Part shown: positions 45,021 to 52,767 of the stretch, one piece after another
How the letters are laid out: each line of letters starts with the position of its first letter
Numbering within the stretch: the stretch's first letter is position 1
NCBI RefSeq assembly: GCF_017876295.1
Contig: NZ_JAGINT010000002.1
Coordinates: forward strand, 4,154,001-4,218,000
Direction: 5' to 3'
Source: Kribbella aluminosa
GTDB lineage: Bacteria; Actinomycetota; Actinomycetes; Propionibacteriales; Kribbellaceae
DNA length: 64,000 bases
Translations under genes and position numbers: made by a program
The notes under the pieces: model-generated
Told to the model about the DNA's origin: nothing
The model's input: the letters and a program-made list of their open reading frames with translations, nothing else
The model's database searches: none

Positions 45021-45389
45021 GTGTTCGATCACCTGTCGCTGCAGTGCGATGACCTGGACGCCAGCCGGCGCTTCTACGAGGCGGTGCTCGGCCCACTCGC
45101 GATCACGGTCAGCATGGACTTCGGTGACGTGCTCGGGCTGTCCGGGAGCGACGGTGTCCCGAAGTTCTGGCTCGGGCTCCAGACGACCGGCGGGACGCAG
45201 CGCGAGATTCATGTCGCATTCACCGCGCGGGACCGGGCGACCGTGGACAGTGCGCACCGAGCCGGCGCCGACCTCGGTGCGGAGGTGCTGCATGCGCCGA
45301 AGGAGTGGCCGGAGTACCACCCCGGGTACTACGCCGTGTTCCTCCGGGATCCGGACGGCAACAACGTCGAGGTCGTCGCCCATGCCTGA
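45021..45389 (+). CDS. VOC (glyoxalase/bleomycin-resistance fold) protein
   Basis: 122 residues, a single glyoxalase-like unit with two beta-alpha-beta modules: FDHLSLQCDDLDASRRFYEA with a metal-position His, EIHVAFTARDRATVDSAHRA with a second His, and YYAVFLRDPDGNNVEVVAH with the C-terminal Glu. The reaction is unknown. It starts with GTG five bases after uvrB and overlaps the next gene by eight bases, so it is probably co-transcribed with uvrB. Confidence 0.88.
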   Translation: MFDHLSLQCDDLDASRRFYEAVLGPLAITVSMDFGDVLGLSGSDGVPKFWLGLQTTGGTQREIHVAFTARDRATVDSAHRAGADLGAEVLHAPKEWPEYHPGYYAVFLRDPDGNNVEVVAHA

Positions 45390-45741
45390 GCGGCTGACCG
45401 GGGACGACCTGCGCGAGTACTGCCTGGGCAAGGCGGGAGCCTGGCCGGACGAGCCGTGGGACGGGGACACGGTGGCGAAGGTCGGCGACAAGATCTTCGC
45501 GTTCCTCGGCGGCAGCAGTGTCGGCCTGAAGTGCGGGGCGAACCGGGACGAGGCCGACGAACTGGTGGCGACCTACCCGGAGGACGTCGGCAAGATGGCC
45601 TACATCGGGCGGGCCGGGTGGAACACCGTGCAGCTCGGCGGAGCGGTGCCGGACGACGAGATCCGGGAGCTGATCGACACGTCGTACGAGACGGTGGTCG
45701 CCAAACTGCCGAAGCGGCAACGACCTACGCCGGCCGAATGA
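45382..45741 (+). CDS. MmcQ/YjbR family DNA-binding-like protein
   Basis: 119 residues. The family pattern is clear: LREYCLGKAGAWPDEPWDGD, then KVGDKIFAFLG and LKCGANRDEADELVATYPED, then GRAGWNTVQLGGAVPDDEIR and ELIDTSYETVVAKLPK. The CyaY-like fold is proposed to bind DNA, but no clear function is established. It overlaps the VOC gene and is probably the last gene of the uvrB transcript. Confidence 0.88.
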   Translation: MPERLTGDDLREYCLGKAGAWPDEPWDGDTVAKVGDKIFAFLGGSSVGLKCGANRDEADELVATYPEDVGKMAYIGRAGWNTVQLGGAVPDDEIRELIDTSYETVVAKLPKRQRPTPAE

Positions 45742-45850
45742 TCGGCCGCCAATAGATCACGCGCTGCAACCGCTCCCAGATCGGCTTGTGACGAACGACC
45801 CGGAGCGTCGATTTGGAAACTTGGACGTCGAACCGTCAGAATGGTTTCTG

Positions 45851-45993
45851 AGAAGGGGAGTATTCCTTTCGCGGCGGCATCGTCATCACGGTCTGGGTTC
45901 GTCCCACGGCCCGGTGCCCCCGGTCTCACCGATCACACACGGTGAGGCGGAAGAGACCTTCGGAGTGGATGTTTTCGTCTGAGCTCCGGAGGA
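45851..45993 (+). ncRNA. yybP-ykoY (Mn2+) riboswitch with SD-sequestering expression platform
   Basis: The 5' conserved strand AAGGGGAGTATTCC (45853 on) and the 3' strand ACACGGTGAGGCGGAAGAGACC (to 45958) match the yybP-ykoY aptamer. P1 is formed by GAAGG (45852-45856) and CCTTC (45957-45961). The P1 3' strand CCTTCGGAG (45957-45965) can instead pair over nine bases, one G-U, with CTCCGGAGG (45984-45992), which contains the terC Shine-Dalgarno. Ligand binding should free the SD and switch translation on. Confidence 0.85.
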
Positions 45994-45997
45994 TTCT

Positions 45998-47002
45998 GTG
46001 CACGTAGCTGACTATGTCTGGTACATCACCGTCGGCCTGCTGCTCGCGCTGCTGGCATTCGACGTGTTCGTCATCGGCCGTCGGCCACACGAGCCGAGCA
46101 CCCGCGAGTCCGCGACCGCGATCGCGTTCTACGTCGGCCTCGCGGCGGTCTTCGGGCTCGGCGTGTGGTGGTTCTCCGGCGGGCAGTACGCCGGGGAGTT
46201 CTTCGCCGGGTGGCTGACGGAGTACAGCCTGAGCGTCGACAACCTGTTCATCTTCCTGATCATCATGGCCAGGTTCCAGGTGCCGCGGCAGTACCAGCAG
46301 ACCGCGCTGCTGGTCGGGATCATCCTGGCGCTGCTGTTCCGCGGGGTGTTCATCGCGGTCGGGGCGGCGGCGATCAACCAGTTCTCGTGGGTCTTCTACA
46401 TCTTCGGCGCGTTCCTGGTCTACACGGCGATCCACCTCGCGAAGCAGGGGGAGAACGACGATGACGACTTCAAGGAGAACGCGGTCATCCGGTTCGCGAA
46501 GAAGCGGCTGAAGGCGACGGACGAGTACAACGGCGTGAAGCTGACGCTGGTGCAGAACGGCAAGCGGCTGGTCACTCCGATGGCGCTGGTGATCATCGCG
46601 CTCGGGACGACGGACCTGCTGTTCGCGCTGGACTCGATTCCGGCGATCTACGGGCTGACGCAGGAGCCGTTCCTCGTGTTCACCGCGAACGTGTTCGCGC
46701 TGATGGGGTTGCGGCAGTTGTACTTCCTGCTCGGCGACCTGCTCAAGCGGCTGATCTACCTGTCGCTGGGGCTGTCGGTGGTGCTGGCGTTCATCGGGGT
46801 CAAGCTGGTCCTGCACGCGATGCACGTGAACGAACTGCCGTTCGTCAACGGCGGCCACCACATCAGCTGGGCGCCGGAGATCCCGATCTGGTTCTCCCTC
46901 GGGTTCATCATCATCACGCTCGGCATCACCACAGTCGCCAGCCTGGCGAAGTCCCGCAAGACAGCCGCCGAGCACCCGGAGCTACACCCCAAAGACTCCT
47001 GA
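45998..47002 (+). CDS. TerC family membrane protein, probable Mn2+ exporter
   Basis: 334 residues with seven or more helices. The two family signatures are present: TEYSLSVDNLFIFLII (about residues 75-90) and ALGTTDLLFALDSIPAIYGL (about 200-220), with acidic residues in helices as in Alx/MeeY/TerC. Relatives behind the same riboswitch class export manganese. A hydrophilic loop (ENDDDDFKENAVIRFAKKRL) lies in the middle. GTG start with GGAGGA upstream, the sequence captured by the riboswitch platform. Confidence 0.93.
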   Translation: MHVADYVWYITVGLLLALLAFDVFVIGRRPHEPSTRESATAIAFYVGLAAVFGLGVWWFSGGQYAGEFFAGWLTEYSLSVDNLFIFLIIMARFQVPRQYQQTALLVGIILALLFRGVFIAVGAAAINQFSWVFYIFGAFLVYTAIHLAKQGENDDDDFKENAVIRFAKKRLKATDEYNGVKLTLVQNGKRLVTPMALVIIALGTTDLLFALDSIPAIYGLTQEPFLVFTANVFALMGLRQLYFLLGDLLKRLIYLSLGLSVVLAFIGVKLVLHAMHVNELPFVNGGHHISWAPEIPIWFSLGFIIITLGITTVASLAKSRKTAAEHPELHPKDS

Positions 47003-47006
47003 CCAA

Positions 47007-47035
47007 CCCCACCCCTCGCTCCGCTCGGGGCGGGG
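47007..47035 (+). terminator. Hairpin after terC
   Basis: CCCCACCCC and GGGGCGGGG pair (one A/C mismatch) around the loop TCGCTCCGCTC, four bases after the stop. The core CGAGCGGAGCGAGG, in reverse orientation, is shared with the hairpin at 42842. Confidence 0.55.
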
Positions 47036-47065
47036 AGAGTAGAAGGCGCCCCACGCCCGGCGGCG

Positions 47066-47205
47066 GGGCGCGACCTGCGGCGGGCGGGGGAGCTGCGGTG
47101 GGCGCCGGCGGGGCGCGAGCTGCGGTGGGCGCGGGCGGGGGAGCTGCGGTGGGCGCGGGCGGGGGAGCTCGGGCGGGGGAGCTCGGTCGGGGTGCGGGCG
47201 GGGGT
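47066..47205. repeat. Imperfect tandem GC repeat
   Basis: Units of 24-27 bp of the form GAGCTGCGGTGGGCGCGGGC start at 47090, 47117 and 47141, with a degenerate unit before and two shortened ones (GAGCTCGGGCGGGGG type) at 47165 and 47179. The repeat fills the gap between the convergent terC and NlpC/P60 genes. No gene is supported in it. Confidence 0.75.
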
Positions 47206-47209
47206 GGGT

Positions 47210-48076
47210 TCAGAAGCGGGCGGCGGTTACCAGGGTGGTGCGGCGGTCGGGGGTTAGGGGCGCGTTTTCGAGGCGTTTGCCGGTTTCGGAGGCGTGGAGC
47301 ATGCCGGTGGGGGAGACGAAGCCGACGTGGTGGATCGGTTTGTCGTCGCGGGCGAAGAAGTACAGGTCGCCGGGGCGGACCTCGCCGAGGGGGACGTTCG
47401 GCAGGTCGGCGGCCTGGTCGTGGGCGTCTCGCGGGGTGCGGATGCCGAGTACCCGGCTCACGGTGTGGACCAGCCCGGAGCAGTCCAGCCCGTACGCCGA
47501 CGTACCGCCCCACAGGTACTCCAGCCCGAGGAACTGCTCGCCCAGGCGCAACCGCTCGTCCGTGTCCGACGGCTCCGACACGGACCGCAGTACCGCGTCC
47601 TGCAACCAGCCGGACCCACCGCCGGGCGTCGCCACCCGCGTGTGACCGTCCGCGTGCTCGACCGACGCGAGCACCGTGGCGAACGACAGCTCCGTCAGCG
47701 GCTGACCACCAGGCTCGACCAGCAGCTCAGCTGTTGGTACGGCGATCGCGACCGGGTCGGAGGCACTCGTTGGCAGCTCGCCCAGGTGGCTCGACGGCAC
47801 CCAGCCCGGGTACCCGAGCTCGTCCTGCGACGACGGCTGCCACGGCGCGAGGATCTCCGACCAGCCGTCGTGTTCCGACCGCACCAGCACGGGCTCGGCG
47901 AACAGCAGCTGGGTCAGCGTCCGGCCGTGCAGGCCGAGGCGGGTCTCGGTGTCCATCGACTTCGCCCACGCGGCGACGTCGGGGTGTTCGGCGATTGCCG
48001 GCGCGTCGATGTCACGCGGCGCGTCCGGCGAGGTCCAGACCGTGCTGACCGGGACCGTGGTGGCGGCTAATTTCAT
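47210..48076 (-). CDS. NlpC/P60 family cell-wall peptidase (YkfC-like)
   Basis: 288 residues. Two SH3-like regions (residues about 1-80 and 85-155, with WSEILAPWQPSSQ and GWLQDAVL) precede the NlpC/P60 domain. Catalytic Cys is in YGLDCSGLVH, His in IHHVGFVS, and GEVRPGDLYFFAR is typical. Homologues such as YkfC cut gamma-D-glutamyl-amino-acid bonds in murein peptides. No signal peptide is seen, which fits recycling in the cytoplasm. ATGA overlap with the epimerase gene, whose product acts on the released L-Ala-D-Glu. Confidence 0.9.
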   Translation of the reverse strand: MKLAATTVPVSTVWTSPDAPRDIDAPAIAEHPDVAAWAKSMDTETRLGLHGRTLTQLLFAEPVLVRSEHDGWSEILAPWQPSSQDELGYPGWVPSSHLGELPTSASDPVAIAVPTAELLVEPGGQPLTELSFATVLASVEHADGHTRVATPGGGSGWLQDAVLRSVSEPSDTDERLRLGEQFLGLEYLWGGTSAYGLDCSGLVHTVSRVLGIRTPRDAHDQAADLPNVPLGEVRPGDLYFFARDDKPIHHVGFVSPTGMLHASETGKRLENAPLTPDRRTTLVTAARF

Positions 48077-49152
48077 GACCTCAAGCCTGTCACGCCCAGT
48101 CCGGGAGCAGAAGGCAGGTGGATCAGCGAGCCGTCGTACCGGATGCCGCCGGTCACCGCCGGCTCGCGCAGCCACCAGGCGGCGTCCAGGTCGTTCACCG
48201 CGGTCGTCGGGTACGCCGACACCAGCGCGGCCGCCGCGCCGACGCCGACGTGGCCCTCCATCATGCAGCCGACGATCGCGCCGAGCCCGTGCTCGCGAGC
48301 CAGTTCGAGCAGCGTGCGCGCGGGAGCCAGCCCACCGCACTTCGCCAGCTTCACGTTCACCAGATCGGCCGCTCCCTGGCGGATCACCGCGACCAGGTCG
48401 CGAACCCCGTACACCGACTCGTCGGCGAGGATCGGCGTACCGACCCGGTCGGTCACCCACGCCATACCGTCCAGGTCGGCCGCGGCGACAGGCTGTTCGA
48501 CCAGCTCGATCGCGCAGCCTGCGTCCTCCAGCGCGCGAATCACGGTGACCGCGTCGCGCCGCGTCCAGCCCTGGTTGGCGTCCAGCCGCAGCCGGGGCTC
48601 CGGCCCGATCGCGTCCCGCACCCGGCGGACCCGCTCGATGTCGCCGGTCGCGTCCGTACCGACCTTGAGCTTGAGTACGTCGAACCCGTCCGCGACCCGC
48701 GCCTTCGCGGTGTCGGCGAGCGCGTCCGGATCGCCGACCGACAGCGTCATGTCGGTACGGACCACGTCGACGGTCGAGCCCAGGAACCCGTGCAGGGTCT
48801 GCCCGCGGCGCCGGGCCGCGAGGTCGTGCAGCGCGACGTCGACCGCGTCCTTCGCGCCGAAGTTGCCGACCGCGGCGCCCTGCACCCGGCGGAGCGCCTC
48901 GGTGAGGTCGTCCGGGCCGAGCCCGTCGAGCGCGGCGGTGATCGGCCCTTCGATACAGGCCTTCGAACCGGCGAGCGAATCACCGGTCACCTTCCAGACC
49001 TGCGGCGCCTCGCCCCAGCCGCTCAGCTCGCCGTCGCCCAGTTCGCCATCGCTCAGCTCGACCAGCAGGGATTCGGCGTGGGTGGCGGTCCGGAGCGCGG
49101 TGACGAACGGTGTGTGCAGTGGCGCGGAGACCAGGTGTGTCGTGAGCTTCAC
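48073..49152 (-). CDS. Dipeptide epimerase (L-Ala-D/L-Glu epimerase type)
   Basis: 359 residues, enolase superfamily, MLE/AEE subgroup. The N-terminal capping domain is followed by the barrel with the catalytic Lys in VLKLKVGTD (KxK), metal ligands in LRLDANQGW, VEQPVAAADL and ILADESVYG, and the second catalytic Lys in VNVKLAKCGG. It ends with VGCMMEGHVGVGAA and DLDAAWWL, typical for AEEs. Family members interconvert L-Ala-D-Glu and L-Ala-L-Glu in murein recycling. GTG start overlapping the serine-hydrolase stop. Middle gene of a three-gene operon. Confidence 0.93.
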   Translation of the reverse strand: MKLTTHLVSAPLHTPFVTALRTATHAESLLVELSDGELGDGELSGWGEAPQVWKVTGDSLAGSKACIEGPITAALDGLGPDDLTEALRRVQGAAVGNFGAKDAVDVALHDLAARRRGQTLHGFLGSTVDVVRTDMTLSVGDPDALADTAKARVADGFDVLKLKVGTDATGDIERVRRVRDAIGPEPRLRLDANQGWTRRDAVTVIRALEDAGCAIELVEQPVAAADLDGMAWVTDRVGTPILADESVYGVRDLVAVIRQGAADLVNVKLAKCGGLAPARTLLELAREHGLGAIVGCMMEGHVGVGAAAALVSAYPTTAVNDLDAAWWLREPAVTGGIRYDGSLIHLPSAPGLGVTGLRS

Positions 49153-50012
49153 CGGACGGCCTTCAGGTCGTGCCGGTGGTTCCACGCCTCGAGCGCGATC
49201 GACGCGATCAGCTGCTGCGCCTCGCTGTCCGGCAGGTCGGACGTCGTACACACCACGAGCACGAACGGGTCCGCGTCGGCCGGGCGGACGATGCCGCCGT
49301 CGTGCCGGATCCGGGTGTCCCAGCCGTTCTTGTGCTCGACCCGGGTCCCGGCCGGCAGCTCGGCGGGGATCTCTCCGTTCCACTGGTTGCCGGCCAGCAG
49401 GTCGCGCAGGTAGTCGCCGGAGGCACCTTCCTGGTTGCCCACCGCAACAAGTACGCCGGCCAGTCCGGCCGGGCTCATCAGGTTGCTGATCCCGGCCCGC
49501 TGCGCGGCGCTGTCGTCGATTCCACGCTGGATCTTGGAGGCGCCGCTGGGGGAGCGGTCGTCGGCCGGGTCGAGGTCCGGCTGCCGGGACGACCTCAGGG
49601 TGGACTCGGCGAGCGCGCGGTGCGCTGCGTCGACGCCGACCTGTTCGAGGACGAGGTCGGTCGCGAGGTTGCTGGAGCGGGTGATCATCTCGGTCGCCAG
49701 CCAGCCGAGCGGCACCTGCGCACCCAGCCTGGTCCAGGTCGCGGGCGCCTCGTCCTCGTCCGGGTTCACCCCGAAGCGGCCGCCGGCGGCGGACTCGAAG
49801 TCGTTGTGCACGGTCACCGGCCGGTCGAGCGCCAACTCACCGGCCTCCACCTTGCGCATCATCGCCATCGCCACCGGCAGCTTCATCGTGCTCGCGGAGT
49901 AATGCGGCCGCTCCGCCTCGTGCACGAACACCGGTACGCCGTCCAACCGGCCCAGCCAGACCCCGAACTCCCCGCTCCCGTCCACCTGCGAGAGCAGCTC
50001 CGCGATTCCCAT
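49149..50012 (-). CDS. Serine hydrolase, class A beta-lactamase fold
   Basis: 287 residues. The Ser-x-x-Lys motif is SASTMKLPVAM (about residue 43), an SxN motif is SSNLATDLVLEQ, and the KTG triad position reads HKNGWDTRIRHDGGIV (K-N-G). No signal peptide is evident, so it is probably cytoplasmic and not a drug-resistance beta-lactamase. In this operon (epimerase, NlpC/P60) a role as a peptidase on murein peptides is likely, which is an inference. The ATG at 50012 is preferred to the TTG at 50024. It diverges from cbiB by 43 bp. Confidence 0.85.
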   Translation of the reverse strand: MGIAELLSQVDGSGEFGVWLGRLDGVPVFVHEAERPHYSASTMKLPVAMAMMRKVEAGELALDRPVTVHNDFESAAGGRFGVNPDEDEAPATWTRLGAQVPLGWLATEMITRSSNLATDLVLEQVGVDAAHRALAESTLRSSRQPDLDPADDRSPSGASKIQRGIDDSAAQRAGISNLMSPAGLAGVLVAVGNQEGASGDYLRDLLAGNQWNGEIPAELPAGTRVEHKNGWDTRIRHDGGIVRPADADPFVLVVCTTSDLPDSEAQQLIASIALEAWNHRHDLKAVR

Positions 50013-50055
50013 GCGGTCACCCAATCACAGCCGTTCACCTGGCAGACTTCCCAGG

Positions 50056-50988
50056 GTGTCCCGTGCCAGCAGTAGGGCCTTCGGCATCCTGATCGGCTTT
50101 GCCGCCGACCGTGTCCTCGGCGATCCCGGCCGCTACCACCCGGTCGCCGGCTTCGGCCGTACGGCGTCTCGCCTGGAGCAGACCATGTGCGCCGACTCCC
50201 GCCCGGCCGGCGCGGCGTACACGGCAGCTCTCGTTGGTACTACCGCAGTCGTGGGACTCGCGGCCGAGCGACTGACCCGAAAGCATCCGCTCCTCCACAT
50301 CGCGGCCACCGCCGCCGCTACCTGGACCGTGCTCGGCGCCCGCAGCCTGGAACGCGAGGCCGAAATCATGGCGACCCTGCTGGAGGAAAAGGACATCCCC
50401 GCCGCTCGCGATCGCCTCAGCCACCTGTGCGCCCGCGACGCGACGGACCTGGAGGCCGACGAGTTGGCCCGCGCCACGGTGGAGTCGATCGCCGAGAACA
50501 CCTCGGACGCGTGCGTTGGCCCGCTGGTGTGGGGCGGGCTGTTCGGCGTACCGGGTCTGCTCGCGTACCGTGCGGCGAACACGTTGGACGCGATGGTCGG
50601 GTACCGCTCGCCGAAGTACGAGAACTTCGGATGGGCGGCGGCGCGGCTGGACGACGTACTCAATCTGCTGCCCGCGCGGGTGTGCGCCCTGCTGACCGGG
50701 CTGACGTCCGGGCAGCCGGCGGAGACCGTGCGGATCTGGCGCCGGGACGCCCCGAAGCACCCGAGCCCGAACGCCGGCCCGGTCGAGGCGGCGTTCGCCG
50801 GCGCCCTCGGCCTGACGCTGGGCGGGACGAACAACTACGGCAGCTACGTCGAGAACCGCGGCACGCTCGGCGACGGCCCGCCGCCGACGTTCCCGGACAT
50901 CCGCCGTACGGCGGAACTTGCTGGCCGGGTCGGGCTGGCGGCGGCAGTCGCAGCAGCTCTGGTGGCTTGGGGGAAGAGGTGGGGCTGA
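50056..50988 (+). CDS. cbiB: Adenosylcobinamide-phosphate synthase (CobD/CbiB)
   Basis: About 310 residues. It attaches the aminopropanol arm to adenosylcobyric acid. FAADRVLGDPGRYHPVAGFGR is the family start, followed by RDATDLEADELARATVESIA and ENTSDACVGPLVWGG, then GVPGLLAYRAANTLDAMVGY and YENFGWAAARLDDVLNLLPA. The C-terminal GGTNNYGSYVENRGTLGDG is also typical. Several membrane helices. GTG start at 50056; further upstream codons do not look like the family. First gene of a plus-strand group that leads to the B12 operons; its 3' end overlaps the next gene by ten bases. Confidence 0.95.
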   Translation: MSRASSRAFGILIGFAADRVLGDPGRYHPVAGFGRTASRLEQTMCADSRPAGAAYTAALVGTTAVVGLAAERLTRKHPLLHIAATAAATWTVLGARSLEREAEIMATLLEEKDIPAARDRLSHLCARDATDLEADELARATVESIAENTSDACVGPLVWGGLFGVPGLLAYRAANTLDAMVGYRSPKYENFGWAAARLDDVLNLLPARVCALLTGLTSGQPAETVRIWRRDAPKHPSPNAGPVEAAFAGALGLTLGGTNNYGSYVENRGTLGDGPPPTFPDIRRTAELAGRVGLAAAVAAALVAWGKRWG

Positions 50989-51659
50989 GTCATCGGCCGT
51001 TGCGGATTGTGCTGGTTCGGCACGGGGAGTCCGAGGCGAATCTGGACAAGACCGTGTACGAGCGGACGCCGGACCACGCGGTGCCGTTGACCGCGTTGGG
51101 GCACGAACAGGCCGCCAAGACGGGGCGGGAGCTGCGGGAGCTGTTCGAGAACGAGCCGGTGCGTGTGTACGTGTCGCCGTACCTGCGGACGCGGCAAACC
51201 CTGGAGTCGCTCGGGCTGGACGATCTGATCGGCGTACCGCGGGAGGAGCCGCGGTTGCGAGAGCAGGACTGGGCCAACCTGCAGGACACTGCGGACATCG
51301 AACAGCAGGAGCAGCTGCGGAACTCGTTCGGGCACTTCTTCTACCGGTTCACCCACGGCGAGTCCGGCGCCGACGTGTACGACCGGGTGTCCACCTTGCT
51401 GGAGACGATGCACCGGGACTTCGAGAGTGCGGACGCGCCGAAGAACGTGCTGCTGGTCTCGCACGGGCTCACCATGCGGCTGTTCTGCATGCGGTGGTTC
51501 CATTGGTCGGTGCGGTTCTTCGAGACGCTGCGGAACCCGGGTAACGCGGAAACACGCGTCCTGCTGCGGCAGCCCGATTTCCGGTACAAGCTGGATCGGC
51601 CGTTCGAACAATGGACCAAGTGCGAACCGACGGAACAGGAGCGATCGGCATGGTTGTAG
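50979..51659 (+). CDS. Histidine phosphatase superfamily protein
   Basis: 226 residues. The RHGE motif lies at the N-terminus (LRIVLVRHGESEANLD), followed by VYVSPYLRTRQTLESLG, the acid motif REQDWANLQ, and the second His in VLLVSHGLTMRLFCMRWFHW. It is annotated as phosphoglycerate-mutase-like in general. Being translationally coupled to cbiB it may be the alpha-ribazole-phosphate phosphatase (CobC role); this is an inference. GTG start. The stop overlaps the next gene by ten bases. Confidence 0.88.
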   Translation: MGLSHRPLRIVLVRHGESEANLDKTVYERTPDHAVPLTALGHEQAAKTGRELRELFENEPVRVYVSPYLRTRQTLESLGLDDLIGVPREEPRLREQDWANLQDTADIEQQEQLRNSFGHFFYRFTHGESGADVYDRVSTLLETMHRDFESADAPKNVLLVSHGLTMRLFCMRWFHWSVRFFETLRNPGNAETRVLLRQPDFRYKLDRPFEQWTKCEPTEQERSAWL

Positions 51660-52618
51660 AGCAGACGCGGGACGCCGTACTCGATCTACTGAAGAGCCTG
51701 TCGCCCGCACAGCTCGACAAGGTCAGGGCACCGTTCGACACGCCGGACCACAAGGAGTGGACGTACCTGCCGGCTGACCGGGCCGGGCTGCCGCTGTCGG
51801 AGCTCACACCGGCTCAGCAGTTGCTGGCCACGCGCCTGGTCGAGCTCGGCTGCAGTGAGCGCGGTGCCGCCGACTCCTGGGCAGTGCTGGACGCAGAGGT
51901 CATCCTGCGCGGCATCCCGGCGCTGCCGGCGTCAGGAGACTGGGAGGGCTCGGTCCTTGGCGACCGCTTCTTCCTACGCGTCCTCGGTGACCCGTCCGGG
52001 ACCGGTCCGTGGGCGTGGCGTCTCAACGGGCACCACCTGGCGCTGCACGTGGCTGTCGTGGACGGTGCGATCGCGTTCACCCCACAGTTCATCGGGTCGA
52101 ACCCGGCGCAGGTGCTGACCGGCCCTGAGACCGGACGCCGGTTCCTGGCCGCCGAACAGGACCTGGGCTTCGAGCTGCTGCACGCACTGGAGCCGGGGCA
52201 GCTGGAGGTCGCGCTTGTCTCTCCTGATGCGCCGGACGACCTCCTGACCCGCCACGACCCGGTGGCCGACGCGTCGCTGCTGTACCGCGGCCTGCCGTAC
52301 GGCGACATGAACGAGCAGCAGCGTCAGCTCCTGAGCCTTCTGATCGGCCAGTACGTCGGACGCGCCGCCGGGCCGATCGGTCTCCAGACGTGGCAGGACA
52401 TCACCGAGCAGGGCATCGAGCACCTGACGTTCGCGTGGGCCGGCGAGACGACTCCGGGCGTCGGGCACCGGCACTACTACTCGATCGCCGGACCGACGTT
52501 CCTGGCGGAGTACGACAACACCCAGGACAACGCGAACCACATCCACTCGGTATGGCGCGACCTCCGCAACGACTGGGCCACCGACCTGCTGGCCGCCCAC
52601 TACGCGATGCACAGATAG
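51650..52618 (+). CDS. DUF3500 domain protein
   Basis: 322 residues from the ATG at 51650, with AGGAG eight bases upstream. The family pattern is visible in WAWRLNGHHLALHVAVVDG, TPQFIGSNPAQV, GLPYGDMNEQQRQLLSLLIG and FAWAGETTPGVGHRHYYSIA, followed by DNTQDNANHIHSVWRD. Several conserved His residues suggest metal binding, but the function is unknown. No signal peptide. Coupled to the phosphatase gene, just upstream of the first cobalamin riboswitch. Confidence 0.85.
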   Translation: MVVEQTRDAVLDLLKSLSPAQLDKVRAPFDTPDHKEWTYLPADRAGLPLSELTPAQQLLATRLVELGCSERGAADSWAVLDAEVILRGIPALPASGDWEGSVLGDRFFLRVLGDPSGTGPWAWRLNGHHLALHVAVVDGAIAFTPQFIGSNPAQVLTGPETGRRFLAAEQDLGFELLHALEPGQLEVALVSPDAPDDLLTRHDPVADASLLYRGLPYGDMNEQQRQLLSLLIGQYVGRAAGPIGLQTWQDITEQGIEHLTFAWAGETTPGVGHRHYYSIAGPTFLAEYDNTQDNANHIHSVWRDLRNDWATDLLAAHYAMHR

Positions 52619-52620
52619 AG

Positions 52621-52735
52621 TCAGCAGCGTCAACCGACGGCATCAGCAGGAACCCGGTGTGAGTCCGGGGCGGTCCCGCCACTGTGACCCTGTGTTCTGG
52701 GGGAGTCAGGAACTGCCGCCGTCGTACCTGTAGCT
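52621..52735 (+). ncRNA. Cobalamin riboswitch 1 (cobN)
   Basis: GGAACCCGGTGTGAGTCCGG starts at 52649, followed by GGCGGTCCCGCCACTGTGAC with the B12-box core GCCACTG (52679 on), then GAGTCAGGAACTGCC. This core is nearly identical to riboswitch 2. Bound cobalamin should repress cobN and surE. Boundaries are approximate. Confidence 0.9.
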
Positions 52736-52767
52736 GGGGCGTGGATACCCCGGGAAGGACTGTGCGC

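Noticed and set aside
47066..47205. CRISPR-like array
   Set aside because: Units are contiguous and degenerate without unique spacers, and no cas genes are present.
47098..48048. A 316-residue plus-strand frame beginning in the GC repeat
   Set aside because: Gly/Arg/Ala-rich translation of the repeat and of the antisense of the NlpC/P60 gene.
49149..50012. Antibiotic-resistance beta-lactamase
   Set aside because: No export signal, KNG instead of KTG, and an operon context of murein-peptide recycling.
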